From Pelomonas sp937871895 (GTDB taxonomy: Bacteria > Pseudomonadota > Gammaproteobacteria > Burkholderiales > Burkholderiaceae_C): a DNA stretch of 64,000 nucleotides. Below, in pieces: positions 52,602-62,131 of this stretch. The notes beneath the pieces are model-generated. The model did no database searches. It saw only the letters and a program-made list of their open reading frames with translations, and was not told the DNA's origin. The stretch is from NCBI RefSeq assembly GCF_046348265.1, contig NZ_JAXMEO010000010.1; one strand, written 5' to 3'. A program made the position numbers and the translations under genes. Each line of letters begins with the position of its first letter. Positions within the stretch are counted from its first letter, which is position 1.

Positions 52602-54916
52602 CAGAATGCAGTCCCGACTTGGAATTGGAAACGTTCGATTCTATCGCCCGGCTGCTTGCGGATCGGCGTGCCATAGCTGAGGCGCAGCGGGCCCATGGGC
52701 GAGATCCAGGAGATGCCGACACCGGCCGAGGCCCGAATGCTGTCGGCAGAGATCTTATCTTTCGGGCCCCAGATGTTGCCGGCATCCGTGAACAGGAACA
52801 GGCGGAAGCTCTTGTCATTGCCCGAGCCCGGCACGGGCAGGTAGAGCTCGGCATTGACGTTGGCGCGGCGGTTGCCGCCGAAGTAGGCGCCATTGATGTC
52901 CACCGGGCCGAGTGAGCCAGACTCGAACACACGCACCGAGCCCAGCCCACCACCGTAGAAGTGCTTGAAGATCGGGTAGGGGCGACCGCCCAGGCCGAAG
53001 CCCCAACCCAGCTCACTGTTCACGCCCAGCGAGATCTTGTTGGTGATGTCGACGTACTGCTGCAGCTGGACGTTGGCGCGCCCAAAGCGGGCATCACCCA
53101 GCGGTGACAGCTCAACGTTGACGCGCTTGAAGCTGCCCTTGGTCGGGGTGATGACGCTGTCACGCGTGTCGCGCGACCAGCCGATGGTCAGCGGCACGGA
53201 GTCACTCTTCTCACCGAACTGCTGGCGGTAGAGGAAGTAGCTGTTGGGCAAGCCACGCGTCGTCGTGATCTTGGTCTGCTCGTAGCCGATACCGAAGAAG
53301 ACCGTGTCGTCTTCCGAGTAGGGCACGCCAAAGCGCAAGGCGCCGCCCTGGGTGATGAACTCGAAGGGGTCGCCCAGCGAGTTGTACGGCTTGTTGGTGC
53401 GGTAGAAGGCCTCGATGGACCGTGAGACGCCGTCCACCGTGAAGTAGGGGTCCACGGTGCTGACCTGGAACACGCGGCCGGTGCGCGCCGTCGAGATATC
53501 GACGCCCAGGTAGTGGCCGGAGCCGAACACGTTGTCCTGCCGCAGCGAGCCCTGGAAGGACAGCTTGGTGTAGCTGGAGTAGCCGGCACCCACGCTGATC
53601 GAACCCGTCGGGTTCTCGACCACGGTCAACACCAGGTCGACCTGATCCGGGGCGCCGGGCACCTCCTGGGTCTCGATGTTGACTTCCTTCTCCTTGAAGT
53701 AGCCGAGACGCTCGACGCGCTTCTGGGAGGCCTTGATCTTCTCGCCGTCGTACCAGGCGGACTCGAACTGGCGGAACTCGCGGCGGATGACTTCATCCCG
53801 CGTACGGGTGTTGCCCGAGATGATGACCTTGCGCACGTAGACGCGTCGGTTCGGCTCGCCCACCAGGGTGATCACGGCCTGCGCGTTGGCGCGGTCGATT
53901 TCGGGCCGGCTGTCGGCGCGGGCGAAGGCATAGCCGAAGCCGCCGTAGTAATCGGTGAAGGCCCGCGTGGTTTGCACAACCAGCTCGCCGTTGTAGGACT
54001 GGCCGGGCTTGAGCTTGATGAGGTGCTTGAACTCCTCGTCGCGGCCCAGGTAGTCGCCTTCCAGCTTCACGCCAGTCACCGTGTAGGGCTGGCCCTCGCT
54101 GACGGTGATGGCAATGCTGATGTTCTGCTTGTCGGGCGAGATGGTGACCTGGGTCGAGGTGACCGCGAACTCCAGGTAGCCACGATTGCGGTAGTAGCTG
54201 CCCAGGGTTTCCAGGTCGGCGTTGAGTTTGGCGCGCGAGTAGCGGTCGGTCTTGGTGTACCAGGTCAGCCAGCCCGAGGTGGTCTGCTCGAAGAGACCCA
54301 GCAGGGTGCTCTCGGAGAACACCTTGTTGCCGACGATGCGGATGTCCTTGATGCGGGCCGGCTCGCCTTCGGTCACGTTGAAGCTGACGTTGACGCGGTT
54401 GCGCTCGATCGGGGTGATCGTGGTCGTCACCTCGGCGCCATAGAGGCTGCGGGTCAGGTACTGGCGCTTGAGCTCTTGTTCGGCGCGGTCGGCCAGGGCC
54501 TTGTCGAAGGGCTTGCCCTCGCCGATACCCACGTCCTTCAGCGACTTGGTCAGCGCCTCGTTGTCGAACTCCTTGAGCCCGACATAGGTCACGTTGGCGA
54601 TGATGGGCCGCTCGTCAATGATGACCACGACGGAGCTGCCGTCGATATTGATCTTGACGTCCTTGAAAAGGCCCGTGGCAAAGAGGGCGCGCAGCGCGGC
54701 GGCACCCTTTTCGTCGTTGTAGGTGTCGCCGATGCGGAAAGGCAACGAGGCGAAGACGGTGCCGGGGTCGGTGCGCTGCAGGCCCTCGACGCGGATGTCT
54801 TTGAGTACGAAGGGATCGACGGCCCAGGCCGAGCTCGCATGGAGCAACAGGCCGGCAAGTGTCAACGTCAGGAAAGTGGGGCGCAGACGCGCTCCGAGGC
54901 GAACAGGAGAGGACAT
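52601..54916 (-). CDS. bamA: BamA, outer-membrane protein assembly factor
   Basis: A 771-residue Omp85 protein. It has a signal peptide (FLTLTLAGLLLHASSAWA), five POTRA domains starting FVLKDIRVEGLQRTDPGTVF, and a C-terminal 16-strand barrel. The barrel has the conserved FYGGGLGSVRVFESGSLGP and ends in FQVGTAF with a terminal Phe. It folds and inserts beta-barrel proteins. It follows rseP by three bases and precedes its chaperone skp. Confidence 0.97.
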   Translation of the reverse strand: MSSPVRLGARLRPTFLTLTLAGLLLHASSAWAVDPFVLKDIRVEGLQRTDPGTVFASLPFRIGDTYNDEKGAAALRALFATGLFKDVKINIDGSSVVVIIDERPIIANVTYVGLKEFDNEALTKSLKDVGIGEGKPFDKALADRAEQELKRQYLTRSLYGAEVTTTITPIERNRVNVSFNVTEGEPARIKDIRIVGNKVFSESTLLGLFEQTTSGWLTWYTKTDRYSRAKLNADLETLGSYYRNRGYLEFAVTSTQVTISPDKQNISIAITVSEGQPYTVTGVKLEGDYLGRDEEFKHLIKLKPGQSYNGELVVQTTRAFTDYYGGFGYAFARADSRPEIDRANAQAVITLVGEPNRRVYVRKVIISGNTRTRDEVIRREFRQFESAWYDGEKIKASQKRVERLGYFKEKEVNIETQEVPGAPDQVDLVLTVVENPTGSISVGAGYSSYTKLSFQGSLRQDNVFGSGHYLGVDISTARTGRVFQVSTVDPYFTVDGVSRSIEAFYRTNKPYNSLGDPFEFITQGGALRFGVPYSEDDTVFFGIGYEQTKITTTRGLPNSYFLYRQQFGEKSDSVPLTIGWSRDTRDSVITPTKGSFKRVNVELSPLGDARFGRANVQLQQYVDITNKISLGVNSELGWGFGLGGRPYPIFKHFYGGGLGSVRVFESGSLGPVDINGAYFGGNRRANVNAELYLPVPGSGNDKSFRLFLFTDAGNIWGPKDKISADSIRASAGVGISWISPMGPLRLSYGTPIRKQPGDRIERFQFQVGTAF

Positions 54917-54919
54917 CGA

Positions 54920-56290
54920 TCAGTGCCAGCCCGCTAGGCGGGCCACGTCGTTGGAAAGGGCCAAGGCCATCATCAGCATCAGGATCAGCGCGCCGACGCG
55001 CTGGAGTTGCTGCTGCCACCATTCGGAGACGGGGCGGCCACTCAGACCCTCGAAAAGATGATACATGAGGTGTCCGCCATCGAGCATTGGCAGCGGGAGC
55101 AGGTTCAGCACCGCCAGGCTCAGAGAGATCTTGCCCAGGTAGTCGAAGAACGGCGCAAGGCCGGCACGCGCGGACTGGCCCGCATATTCGGCAATCGACA
55201 GCGGCCCACTGAGGTTCTTGACCGAGGCTTCGCCGACCAGCATGCGGCCGATCATGCGGACCGTGAGCACGGCCAGGTTCCAGCTGTCCTGCGCGCCTTT
55301 GACGACGCCGTCTAGCAGGCCGTAGCTGACGCTGACGCGTTCCGGCGCGGCGCCAATGCCGATCTCAAGCCGGGCAAAGCGCTGGCCGTTCTCGGCCACC
55401 GCGCGGGGCACAGCGCTGAGTTCCAACACCTGGCCGTGGCGCTCGATGCGCAGCTGCAGCGACAGGTGCGCCACGTCATCGATGGGCGCTGCGCGGATCA
55501 GGCTGCGCAGTTGCCCGGCGTCTTCGACAGCCCGGCCGTTGAGGGCCAGCACACGGTCACCGGCCTGCAAGCCCGCCTGAGCGCCGGGACCTTCGGGCTT
55601 GACGCTGCTCACCAGTGGCGCCGCGTAGGGCAGGATCCCGACCGCCTGCAGCGCACGCGCGCCGATCGAGGCATCGGCAGGGGCCGTCATGTCCAGGTGC
55701 AAGCGGCGCTCGCCGCGCCCCTGACCATCCGTCACTTGGAGGTAGAGGTCTTCGCGCAGCGCCTGAGCGCGGGCCACGGCGTCCAGCAGATCGGGCAGGC
55801 CGCGCACTTCGTCCCAGCTTTGGCCGTCGGAAGAAACGGCGTGCACCCAGTCGCCTGACCGGATGCCTGCCCGCTCAGCCGCCGTGGCAGGCACGGGTGT
55901 ACCGAGCACGGCCTTGGGCACCTCGGCCCCCATCCAGGCGACCAGCGTGAACATCAGGATGGCGACCAGCCAGTTCACCGCAGGCCCGGCCGCAACAATG
56001 GCGGCACGCTGCCGCAGTGGGCGTTGGTTGAAGGCATGTTGACGCTCAGCGGGGCTGACCGGCCCATCCCGCTCGTCCAGCATCCGCACATAGCCCCCCA
56101 GTGGCAGCATGGCGAGCGTGAACTCGGTGCCGTCGCGCCCGACGCGGCGCCACAGCACGCGTCCGAACCCGACCGAAAAACGCAGCACCTTGACGCCACA
56201 GGCCCGCGCCATGCGGAAGTGCCCCCACTCGTGCACCGCAATCAGGAAGGCGACGGCGAGCAGGAAGGGCGGCAGGTCAGCCGGGCTCAT
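54920..56290 (-). CDS. rseP: RseP site-2 zinc metalloprotease
   Basis: A 456-residue inner-membrane protease. HEWGH lies in the first helix (AVAFLIAVHEWGHFRMARACGVKV), with two PDZ-like regions (GIRSGDWVHAVSSDGQSW and GLQAGDRVLALNGRAVED) and LPLPMLDGGHLMYHLFE near the C-terminus. It cleaves anti-sigma-E RseA in the envelope stress response. Its start overlaps the dxr stop by four bases (ATGA). Confidence 0.96.
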   Translation of the reverse strand: MSPADLPPFLLAVAFLIAVHEWGHFRMARACGVKVLRFSVGFGRVLWRRVGRDGTEFTLAMLPLGGYVRMLDERDGPVSPAERQHAFNQRPLRQRAAIVAAGPAVNWLVAILMFTLVAWMGAEVPKAVLGTPVPATAAERAGIRSGDWVHAVSSDGQSWDEVRGLPDLLDAVARAQALREDLYLQVTDGQGRGERRLHLDMTAPADASIGARALQAVGILPYAAPLVSSVKPEGPGAQAGLQAGDRVLALNGRAVEDAGQLRSLIRAAPIDDVAHLSLQLRIERHGQVLELSAVPRAVAENGQRFARLEIGIGAAPERVSVSYGLLDGVVKGAQDSWNLAVLTVRMIGRMLVGEASVKNLSGPLSIAEYAGQSARAGLAPFFDYLGKISLSLAVLNLLPLPMLDGGHLMYHLFEGLSGRPVSEWWQQQLQRVGALILMLMMALALSNDVARLAGWH

Positions 56291-57456
56291 AGCAACTCGC
56301 GGGCCTTGGCGCGGGTCCGGGCGTCCAGATCGAGCAAGGCTTCGATGCTGCCGCAGTCGCCGGGCACGACGCTGTCCAGGCAGGCACGGTTCAGCGCATG
56401 GATGCGGTCGAAGCGCAAGCGCCCGGCCAGGAAAGCCTCGACCGCCACTTCATTGGCGGCGTTCAACACGGCCGTGCTGCCCTCGGCCGCGCGCAGCGCC
56501 TGCCAGGACAGATGCAAGCCGGGAAAACGGCGTTCGTCAGCCTCTTCAAAACTGAGTGCGGGCGTGCTGAGCAGGTCCAAGCGGCTGGCGCCGGAGGCGA
56601 TACGTTCGGGGAAGGACAGCCCATAGGCAATCGGCACCCGCATATCGGGCGTGCCCAGTTGCGCCAGTACCGACTGGTCGCGGCAGACCACCATCGAGTG
56701 GATGATGCTCTGCGGGTGGATCAGCACCTTGATCTGCTCCGGCGCGAGGCCAAAGAGCCAGCGCGCCTCGATGACCTCCAGCGCCTTGTTCATCATGGTG
56801 GCCGAGTCCACCGAGATCTTGCGGCCCATGACCCAGTTGGGGTGGGCGCAGGCTTGGTCAGGCGTCACGTCGGCGAGCGTGGCGGGGTCGCGCGTGCGAA
56901 AAGGGCCACCCGATGCGGTGAGCACGATGTGGTCGATGCGCGCGTGCCAGGTGCTGCGATCTTCCGGCAGGCACTGGAAGATGGCCGAATGCTCGCTGTC
57001 GATGGGCAGCAAGGTGGCCCCGCCCTCCTCCACCGCACGCATGAAGAGCGCGCCGCCCAGCACGATGGCCTCCTTGTTGGCCAGCAGCAGGCGCTTGCCG
57101 GCGCGTGCGGCGGCCATGGCCGGCGCCAAGCCGGCGGCGCCGACGATGGCGGCCATCACCGTGTCCACCTCGGGGTGTGCGGCCACCTCGGCCAGCGCCT
57201 CAGCGCCGTCCAGCACCTCGGTCGCGCAACCTGCCTCACGCAGCTGGGCGCGCAGTTGCGCGGCTGCAGCACGGTCGGGCATCACGGCGAAGCGCGGGCG
57301 CCAGGTCAGGCATTGCGCAGCCAGCGCATCGACGCGGCTCATGGCCGACAGCGCGACGACTTCGAAGCGATCCGGGTGCCGGGCGATCACGTCCAGCGTG
57401 TTGACGCCGATGGAGCCGGTGGAGCCCAGCACGCAGACGCGTTGCGCCGAACTCAT
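56287..57456 (-). CDS. dxr: 1-deoxy-D-xylulose 5-phosphate reductoisomerase
   Basis: A 389-residue enzyme of the MEP isoprenoid pathway. The NADPH site is VCVLGSTGSIGVNTLDVIARHPDRF, the metal site LLPIDSEHSAIFQCL, and the active-site loop has the conserved VDSATMMNKALEVIEARWLF. It supplies isoprenoid units for the undecaprenyl pathway in which uppS, three genes earlier, acts. It overlaps cdsA and rseP by four bases each. Confidence 0.97.
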   Translation of the reverse strand: MSSAQRVCVLGSTGSIGVNTLDVIARHPDRFEVVALSAMSRVDALAAQCLTWRPRFAVMPDRAAAAQLRAQLREAGCATEVLDGAEALAEVAAHPEVDTVMAAIVGAAGLAPAMAAARAGKRLLLANKEAIVLGGALFMRAVEEGGATLLPIDSEHSAIFQCLPEDRSTWHARIDHIVLTASGGPFRTRDPATLADVTPDQACAHPNWVMGRKISVDSATMMNKALEVIEARWLFGLAPEQIKVLIHPQSIIHSMVVCRDQSVLAQLGTPDMRVPIAYGLSFPERIASGASRLDLLSTPALSFEEADERRFPGLHLSWQALRAAEGSTAVLNAANEVAVEAFLAGRLRFDRIHALNRACLDSVVPGDCGSIEALLDLDARTRAKARELL

Positions 57457-58292
57457 GCGAGGCTGGCCAGCGCCAGGGCGAGCGGGAACACAGGCAACAG
57501 CGCATCGATGCGATCAAGCACGCCGCCATGGCCGGGCAGCAGACCACTGCTGTCCTTGGCACCGGCAGCGCGTTTGATCAGCGATTCAAAGAGGTCGCCG
57601 ACGACGCTCATCGCCGTCAGGAAGACCACGGCCAAAAGGCTGGTGGCGCCCAGTTGCCGCACGAGGCGCGTGTACAGGCTGGCGCTGTCAACCGGCAGGT
57701 GCACGTCAATGAGGTGCACCCACACAAAACCGAGCACCAGCACGCCCACCATGCCGGTCCAGACACCTTCCCAGCTCTTGCCGGGGCTGATGCCGGGCGC
57801 CAGCTTGCGCTTGCCGAACGCACGGCCACCGGCGTAGGCGGCGATGTCGGCCATCCAGACCAGGCAGAAGATCGACAGCAAGAAATTGGTACCCACGGCC
57901 TTGGCCTGCACGATGGCGATCCAGGCACCCCATAGCAGCACGGCGCCCAACGCAATGCGCAGGGCGGGCGCGATGCGCGGCCAGCCCGCTGGACCCTGAC
58001 GCAGCGCCCAGGCGCCACCCAGCACCCAAGCACCACCGGCCAACCACCACACGGCCGGCGGCGGCGCTGTGATGCCCAGGCTCAGCAAAGTCACCACGCA
58101 GGCGCCGCCAAGCAATCCGCCCCCCGCCAGCGCGCCCGCCCCGGGCAGACCATTGAGCCGGCACCACTCCCACCCGGCAGCCGCCATCATCAGCACCGTG
58201 ACCCAGGCAAAGGGCCAGGGTGATGCCGCAAAAATCTCGGGCAGCAGCACTGCCAGCAGCACCACGGCCGTGAGGATGCGGGTCTTGAGCAT
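57453..58292 (-). CDS. cdsA: Phosphatidate cytidylyltransferase
   Basis: A 279-residue membrane enzyme with about seven helices. The C-terminal signature includes SVVGDLFESLIKRAAGAKDSSGLLPGHGGVLDRIDA. It makes CDP-diacylglycerol for phospholipid synthesis. The start at 58292 overlaps the uppS stop (TGATG); the longer upstream frame lies within uppS. Confidence 0.96.
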   Translation of the reverse strand: MLKTRILTAVVLLAVLLPEIFAASPWPFAWVTVLMMAAAGWEWCRLNGLPGAGALAGGGLLGGACVVTLLSLGITAPPPAVWWLAGGAWVLGGAWALRQGPAGWPRIAPALRIALGAVLLWGAWIAIVQAKAVGTNFLLSIFCLVWMADIAAYAGGRAFGKRKLAPGISPGKSWEGVWTGMVGVLVLGFVWVHLIDVHLPVDSASLYTRLVRQLGATSLLAVVFLTAMSVVGDLFESLIKRAAGAKDSSGLLPGHGGVLDRIDALLPVFPLALALASLA

Positions 58293-59026
58293 CAGCTGGC
58301 GTCCTTGACGCCGCCGAAGCGCCGGTCGCGGGCGTGGAACTCGGCAATCGCGGCGTCGAGTTCCTTCTCGCCGAACTCGGGCCACAAACAGTCGGAGAAC
58401 ACGAACTCGGTGTACGCCACCTGCCACAGCAGGAAGTTGCTGATGCGCACCTCGCCCCCCGTGCGGATGAAGAGGTCGGGGTCGGGCGCAAAGGCCATGG
58501 CCGTGTACTCGGACAGCTTGGCCTCGGTCAGCTCGTCGGCCGGCACGCCGGCCGCAATCGCCTTGCGCGCGGCCTGCACGATGTCCCAGCGGCCGCCGTA
58601 ATTGAAGGCGACAGACAGCGTCAGCTTGGTGTTGTGCGCGGTGGCTGACTCGGCTTCGTTCCAGGCCTGGCGCAGTTTGTCGGACACCGATTCACGGTCG
58701 CCGACGATGCGGATGCGCACACCCAGCTGACCCATCTTGGCGAGATAGCGCGACACGGCGGCCAACACCAAGCCCATCAGGCCCGAGACCTCGTCCTGCG
58801 GGCGGCGCCAGTTTTCGCTGGAGAAGGCGAACACGGTGAGGTACTCGACCTTGCGGTCGATGCAGGCCTGAACGATCTTGACCAGCGCGTCCACGCCTTG
58901 CTTGTGGCCAAAGAAGCGCGGCAGAAAGCGCTTCTTGGCCCAGCGGCCATTGCCGTCCATGACCACCGCGATGTGACGCGGCGGCGTGAGCTGTTCGGAG
59001 CCCGGCACGGTCGTGCTGCCGCGCAT
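58292..59026 (-). CDS. uppS: Undecaprenyl diphosphate synthase
   Basis: A 244-residue cis-prenyltransferase. The diphosphate site is HIAVVMDGNGRWAKKRFLPR, followed by GHKQGVDAL, FAFSSENWRRP and the C-terminal PDLFIRTGGEVRISNFLLWQVAYTE. It makes the lipid carrier for peptidoglycan and O-antigen. The ATG at 59026 overlaps the frr stop as TGATG; a TTG one codon earlier is less likely. Confidence 0.96.
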   Translation of the reverse strand: MRGSTTVPGSEQLTPPRHIAVVMDGNGRWAKKRFLPRFFGHKQGVDALVKIVQACIDRKVEYLTVFAFSSENWRRPQDEVSGLMGLVLAAVSRYLAKMGQLGVRIRIVGDRESVSDKLRQAWNEAESATAHNTKLTLSVAFNYGGRWDIVQAARKAIAAGVPADELTEAKLSEYTAMAFAPDPDLFIRTGGEVRISNFLLWQVAYTEFVFSDCLWPEFGEKELDAAIAEFHARDRRFGGVKDAS

Positions 59027-59586
59027 CAAACAGCGAGGATCTCGGCTTCCTTGGCCGCGATCAGCTTGTCGATCTCGGTGATGACCCGGTCGGTCAGCTT
59101 CTGGACGTCATCAAGGCTGCGGCGCTCTTCGTCTTCGCCGATTTCCTTGTCCTTGAGCAGCTTCTTGGCTTGGTCGTTGGCGTCACGGCGCAGATTGCGC
59201 ACAGCCACCTTGGCGTCTTCACCCGCGTTGCGCACGACCTTGGTCAGGTCCTTGCGGCGCTCTTCGGTCAGCGGCGGCATCGGCACGCGGATCAGGTCGC
59301 CCTGGGCCGAGGGGTTGAGGCCGAGGTCGCTCTCGCGGATGGCCTTCTCGATCTTGGCGCCCATGCCCTTTTCCCAGGGCTGGACGGAAATGGTCCGGGC
59401 ATCGAGCAGGCTGACGTTGGCAATCTGCGAAATCGGCACCGGTGAGCCGTAGTAGTCGACATGCACCTGATCCAGGATGCCGGGGTGAGCGCGCCCGGTG
59501 CGGATCTTGTGCAGCTCGTTCTTGAGGGCCTCGACCGACTTGGCCATGCGGCCCTCGGCGTTCTTCTTGATGTCAGCAGTGCTCAT
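59026..59586 (-). CDS. frr: Ribosome recycling factor
   Basis: A 186-residue factor. It has the helical bundle and second-domain pattern KNELHKIRTGRAHPGILDQV, VQPWEKGMGAKIEKAIRESD, LGLNPSAQGDLIRVPMPPLT and EERRKDLTKVV. It splits post-termination ribosomes with EF-G. The start at 59586 (MSTADIKKNAEGRM) gives the usual length. It lies 13 bases after pyrH. Confidence 0.97.
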   Translation of the reverse strand: MSTADIKKNAEGRMAKSVEALKNELHKIRTGRAHPGILDQVHVDYYGSPVPISQIANVSLLDARTISVQPWEKGMGAKIEKAIRESDLGLNPSAQGDLIRVPMPPLTEERRKDLTKVVRNAGEDAKVAVRNLRRDANDQAKKLLKDKEIGEDEERRSLDDVQKLTDRVITEIDKLIAAKEAEILAV

Positions 59587-59599
59587 CGCAGTTCTCTCG

Positions 59600-60310
59600 T
59601 CAAACGTGGACCAGGGTGCCTTCGTCTTCACCCTGCACGACGCGCTTGAGCGCGCCAGCCTTGAAGATACTGAACACCTTGATCGGCAGCTTTTGGTCAC
59701 GGCAGAGCGCAAACGCGGCGCCGTCCATCACCTGCAGGTTCTTGGAAATGGCTTCGTCAAAACTGATGCTGGCGTAGCGCGTGGCGCTGGGATCCTTCTT
59801 GGGGTCGGCGGTGTAGACACCATCGACCTTGGTGGCCTTGAGCACGATCTCGGCACCAACCTCGGCACCGCGAAGCGCGGCGGCGGTATCGGTCGTGAAG
59901 AAGGGGTTGCCGGTGCCGGCGGCAAAAACGACAACCTTGCCCTCTTCGAGGTACTGCAGGGCCTTGGGGCGCACATAGGGCTCGACCACCTGCTCGATGC
60001 CGATGGCGCTCATCACCCGCGCCGTCATGCCCTCCTGGCGCATCGTGTCAGCCAGGGCCAGCGAGTTCATCACCGTGGCCAACATGCCCATGTAGTCAGC
60101 CGTCGCGCGGTCCATGCCGACCGAACCGCCGGCCACGCCACGGAAGATATTTCCGCCGCCAATCACGACGGCCACTTCCACGCCCAGCTCGGTCACCTCA
60201 CGGACCTCCTGCACCATGCGCACGATGGTGGCTCGGTTGATGCCATAGGCGTCGTCGCCCATCAGGGCTTCGCCGGAGAGTTTGAGCAGGATGCGTTTGT
60301 ACGCGGGCAT
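59600..60310 (-). CDS. pyrH: UMP kinase
   Basis: A 236-residue amino-acid-kinase-fold enzyme: YKRILLKLSGEALMGDDAYG, VAVVIGGGNIFRG, and the C-terminal LPIKVFSIFKAGALKRVVQG. It phosphorylates UMP and is the normal neighbour of tsf and frr. Confidence 0.97.
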   Translation of the reverse strand: MPAYKRILLKLSGEALMGDDAYGINRATIVRMVQEVREVTELGVEVAVVIGGGNIFRGVAGGSVGMDRATADYMGMLATVMNSLALADTMRQEGMTARVMSAIGIEQVVEPYVRPKALQYLEEGKVVVFAAGTGNPFFTTDTAAALRGAEVGAEIVLKATKVDGVYTADPKKDPSATRYASISFDEAISKNLQVMDGAAFALCRDQKLPIKVFSIFKAGALKRVVQGEDEGTLVHV

Positions 60311-60354
60311 GGATTCCTCGGGTATGACAGTCGGCGAAACGGGCAGAAGTTTAA

Positions 60355-60384
60355 AGGGCGCCTCGGTGGTGTGCCGGGCGCCCT
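60355..60384 (-). terminator. Hairpin between tsf and pyrH
   Basis: Arms AGGGCGCC and GGCGCCCT (60355-60362, 60377-60384) are followed on the minus strand by TTTAAAC. It is a weak or partial terminator separating the rpsB-tsf pair from the downstream block. Confidence 0.4.
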
Positions 60385-60403
60385 GGTCAGGAGACAGCGA
60401 TCT

Positions 60404-61309
60404 TTACTGACCCTTGGCGGCCGCCACTTGGGCTGCAACCTCGGCAGCAAAGTCGTCCTGCTTCTTCTCGATGCCTTCACCCACCACATAAAGGGTGAAC
60501 GCCTTCACCGTGGTGGCCTTTTGCTTGAGCATCTGGCCCACGGTCTGCTTGCCGTCGGCGGCCTTGACGAAGACCTGGTCCAGCAGCGAGACCTCCTTGA
60601 GGAACTTCTGTACCGAGCCTTCCACCATCTTGGCGACGATGTCGGCCGGCTTGCCGGACTCAGCCGCCTTCTGTTCGGCCAGCGAGCGCTCCTTGGCGAT
60701 CAGGTCGGCCGACACGCCCGAGGCGTCGATGGCCTGGACACGGGTGCCCTTGGTCGAAGCGGCGATCTGCATGGCGACGTCCTTGGCGGCCACTTCATCA
60801 CCGCTGAACTCGACAAGCACGCCAATCGTGGAACCGTGCAGGTACTGAGCCAACGTCGTGTTGGCGTAGCGCTGGAAGCGGCGGATGGACATGTTCTCGC
60901 CGATCTTGCCGATCAAGCCCTTGCGCACGTCCTCAACCGTCGGGCCAAAGCCTTCTTGGCTCAGCGGCAGAGCAGACAGTGCCGCCACGTCAGCGGGGTT
61001 GTGCTCGGCCACGAGGCCAGCCAGTGCGCCCACGAAGGCCTTGAAAGCATCGTTCTTGGAAACGAAGTCGGTCTCGCAGTTGACTTCGATCAGCGCGCCG
61101 TTGCCTCCAACGACGGCCGAGGCCACCATGCCTTCGGCGGTGATGCGCGATGCGGCCTTGCCGGCCTTGTTGCCCAGCTTGACGCGCAGGATCTCTTCCG
61201 CACGAGCCAGATCGCCGTCCGCCTCGGTCAGCGCCTTCTTGCATTCCATCATCGGGGCGTCGGTGCGGGCGCGCAGCTCGGCCACCATGCTTGCGGTGAT
61301 TGCAGCCAT
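60404..61309 (-). CDS. tsf: Elongation factor Ts
   Basis: A 301-residue factor: ITASMVAELRARTDAPMMEC with the conserved TDAPMMECKKAL, then GNKAGKAASRITAEG and the dimerisation part GATIGVLVEFSGDE-like (here GSTIGVLVEFSGDEVAAKDV). It recycles EF-Tu-GDP. It follows rpsB after a 75-base gap holding a strong hairpin. Confidence 0.97.
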   Translation of the reverse strand: MAAITASMVAELRARTDAPMMECKKALTEADGDLARAEEILRVKLGNKAGKAASRITAEGMVASAVVGGNGALIEVNCETDFVSKNDAFKAFVGALAGLVAEHNPADVAALSALPLSQEGFGPTVEDVRKGLIGKIGENMSIRRFQRYANTTLAQYLHGSTIGVLVEFSGDEVAAKDVAMQIAASTKGTRVQAIDASGVSADLIAKERSLAEQKAAESGKPADIVAKMVEGSVQKFLKEVSLLDQVFVKAADGKQTVGQMLKQKATTVKAFTLYVVGEGIEKKQDDFAAEVAAQVAAAKGQ

Positions 61310-61339
61310 GTGTCTCTCTCCAGGGGAATCAGGTTGGAC

Positions 61340-61366
61340 AAAAGGGGCTTTCTCAAGCCCCTTTTT
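61340..61366 (-). terminator. Terminator/attenuator between rpsB and tsf
   Basis: Perfect 11-base arms AAAAGGGGCTT / AAGCCCCTTTT (61340-61350, 61355-61365) with a 4-base loop give a hairpin whose 3' arm supplies the T run on either strand. It probably sets the S2 to EF-Ts ratio by partial termination. Confidence 0.75.
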
Positions 61367-61384
61367 GATGGTGAAGGGAAGGGC

Positions 61385-62131
61385 TCAGGCCTCTTCGGAG
61401 ACCTCGACGTACTCTTCGCCAGCCGGGGCCACGGCCGCCAGCACGTCGGCGGTGGCGTTGGCCTTGCCTTCGAGCACCGCATCAGCGATAGCGCGGGCGT
61501 AGAGGGCCACGGCCTTGGCCGAGTCGTCGTTGCCGGGGATCACGTAGTCGATGCCCAGGGGCGAATGGTTGGTGTCCACAACGCCGATGACGGGGATGCC
61601 GAGCTTCTTGGCTTCAGCCACGGCAATTTTGTGATAGCCGACGTCGATCACGAAGATGGCGTCCGGCAAGGCGTTCATGTCCTGAATGCCGCCGATGTTC
61701 TTTTCGAGCTTGGCGACTTCGCGCTGGAACATCAGCGCTTCCTTCTTGATCGCGGGCTGGGTGCCAGCCTCGATCTGGGCCTGCATGTCCTTCAGGTTCT
61801 TCAGCGAGGTCTTGACCGTCTTGAAGTTGGTCAGCATGCCGCCGAGCCAACGCTGGTCGACGTAAGGCATGCCTGCGCGTTGGGCTTCAGCCGCGATGAC
61901 TTCGCGGGCCTGGCGCTTGGTGCCAACCATCAGGATGGTGCCGCGCTTGGCTGCCAGCTGGCGGATGAACTTGGTGGCCTCGTTGAACGCGGGCAGCGTC
62001 TTCTCGAGGTTGATGATGTGGATCTTGTTGCGATGGCCGTAGATATACGGGGCCATCTTGGGATTCCAGAAGCGGGTTTGGTGACCGAAATGGACGCCGG
62101 CTTCCAGCATCTCGCGCATCGTGACAGACAT
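61385..62131 (-). CDS. rpsB: 30S ribosomal protein S2
   Basis: A 248-residue S2: VTMREMLEAGVHFGHQTRFW, NPKMAPYIYGHRNKIHIINLEKTL and RWLGGMLTNFKTVKTSL. It is the first gene of the minus-strand block. The leader is long (about 160 bases from a possible -10), as expected for an autoregulated ribosomal operon. Confidence 0.97.
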   Translation of the reverse strand: MSVTMREMLEAGVHFGHQTRFWNPKMAPYIYGHRNKIHIINLEKTLPAFNEATKFIRQLAAKRGTILMVGTKRQAREVIAAEAQRAGMPYVDQRWLGGMLTNFKTVKTSLKNLKDMQAQIEAGTQPAIKKEALMFQREVAKLEKNIGGIQDMNALPDAIFVIDVGYHKIAVAEAKKLGIPVIGVVDTNHSPLGIDYVIPGNDDSAKAVALYARAIADAVLEGKANATADVLAAVAPAGEEYVEVSEEA

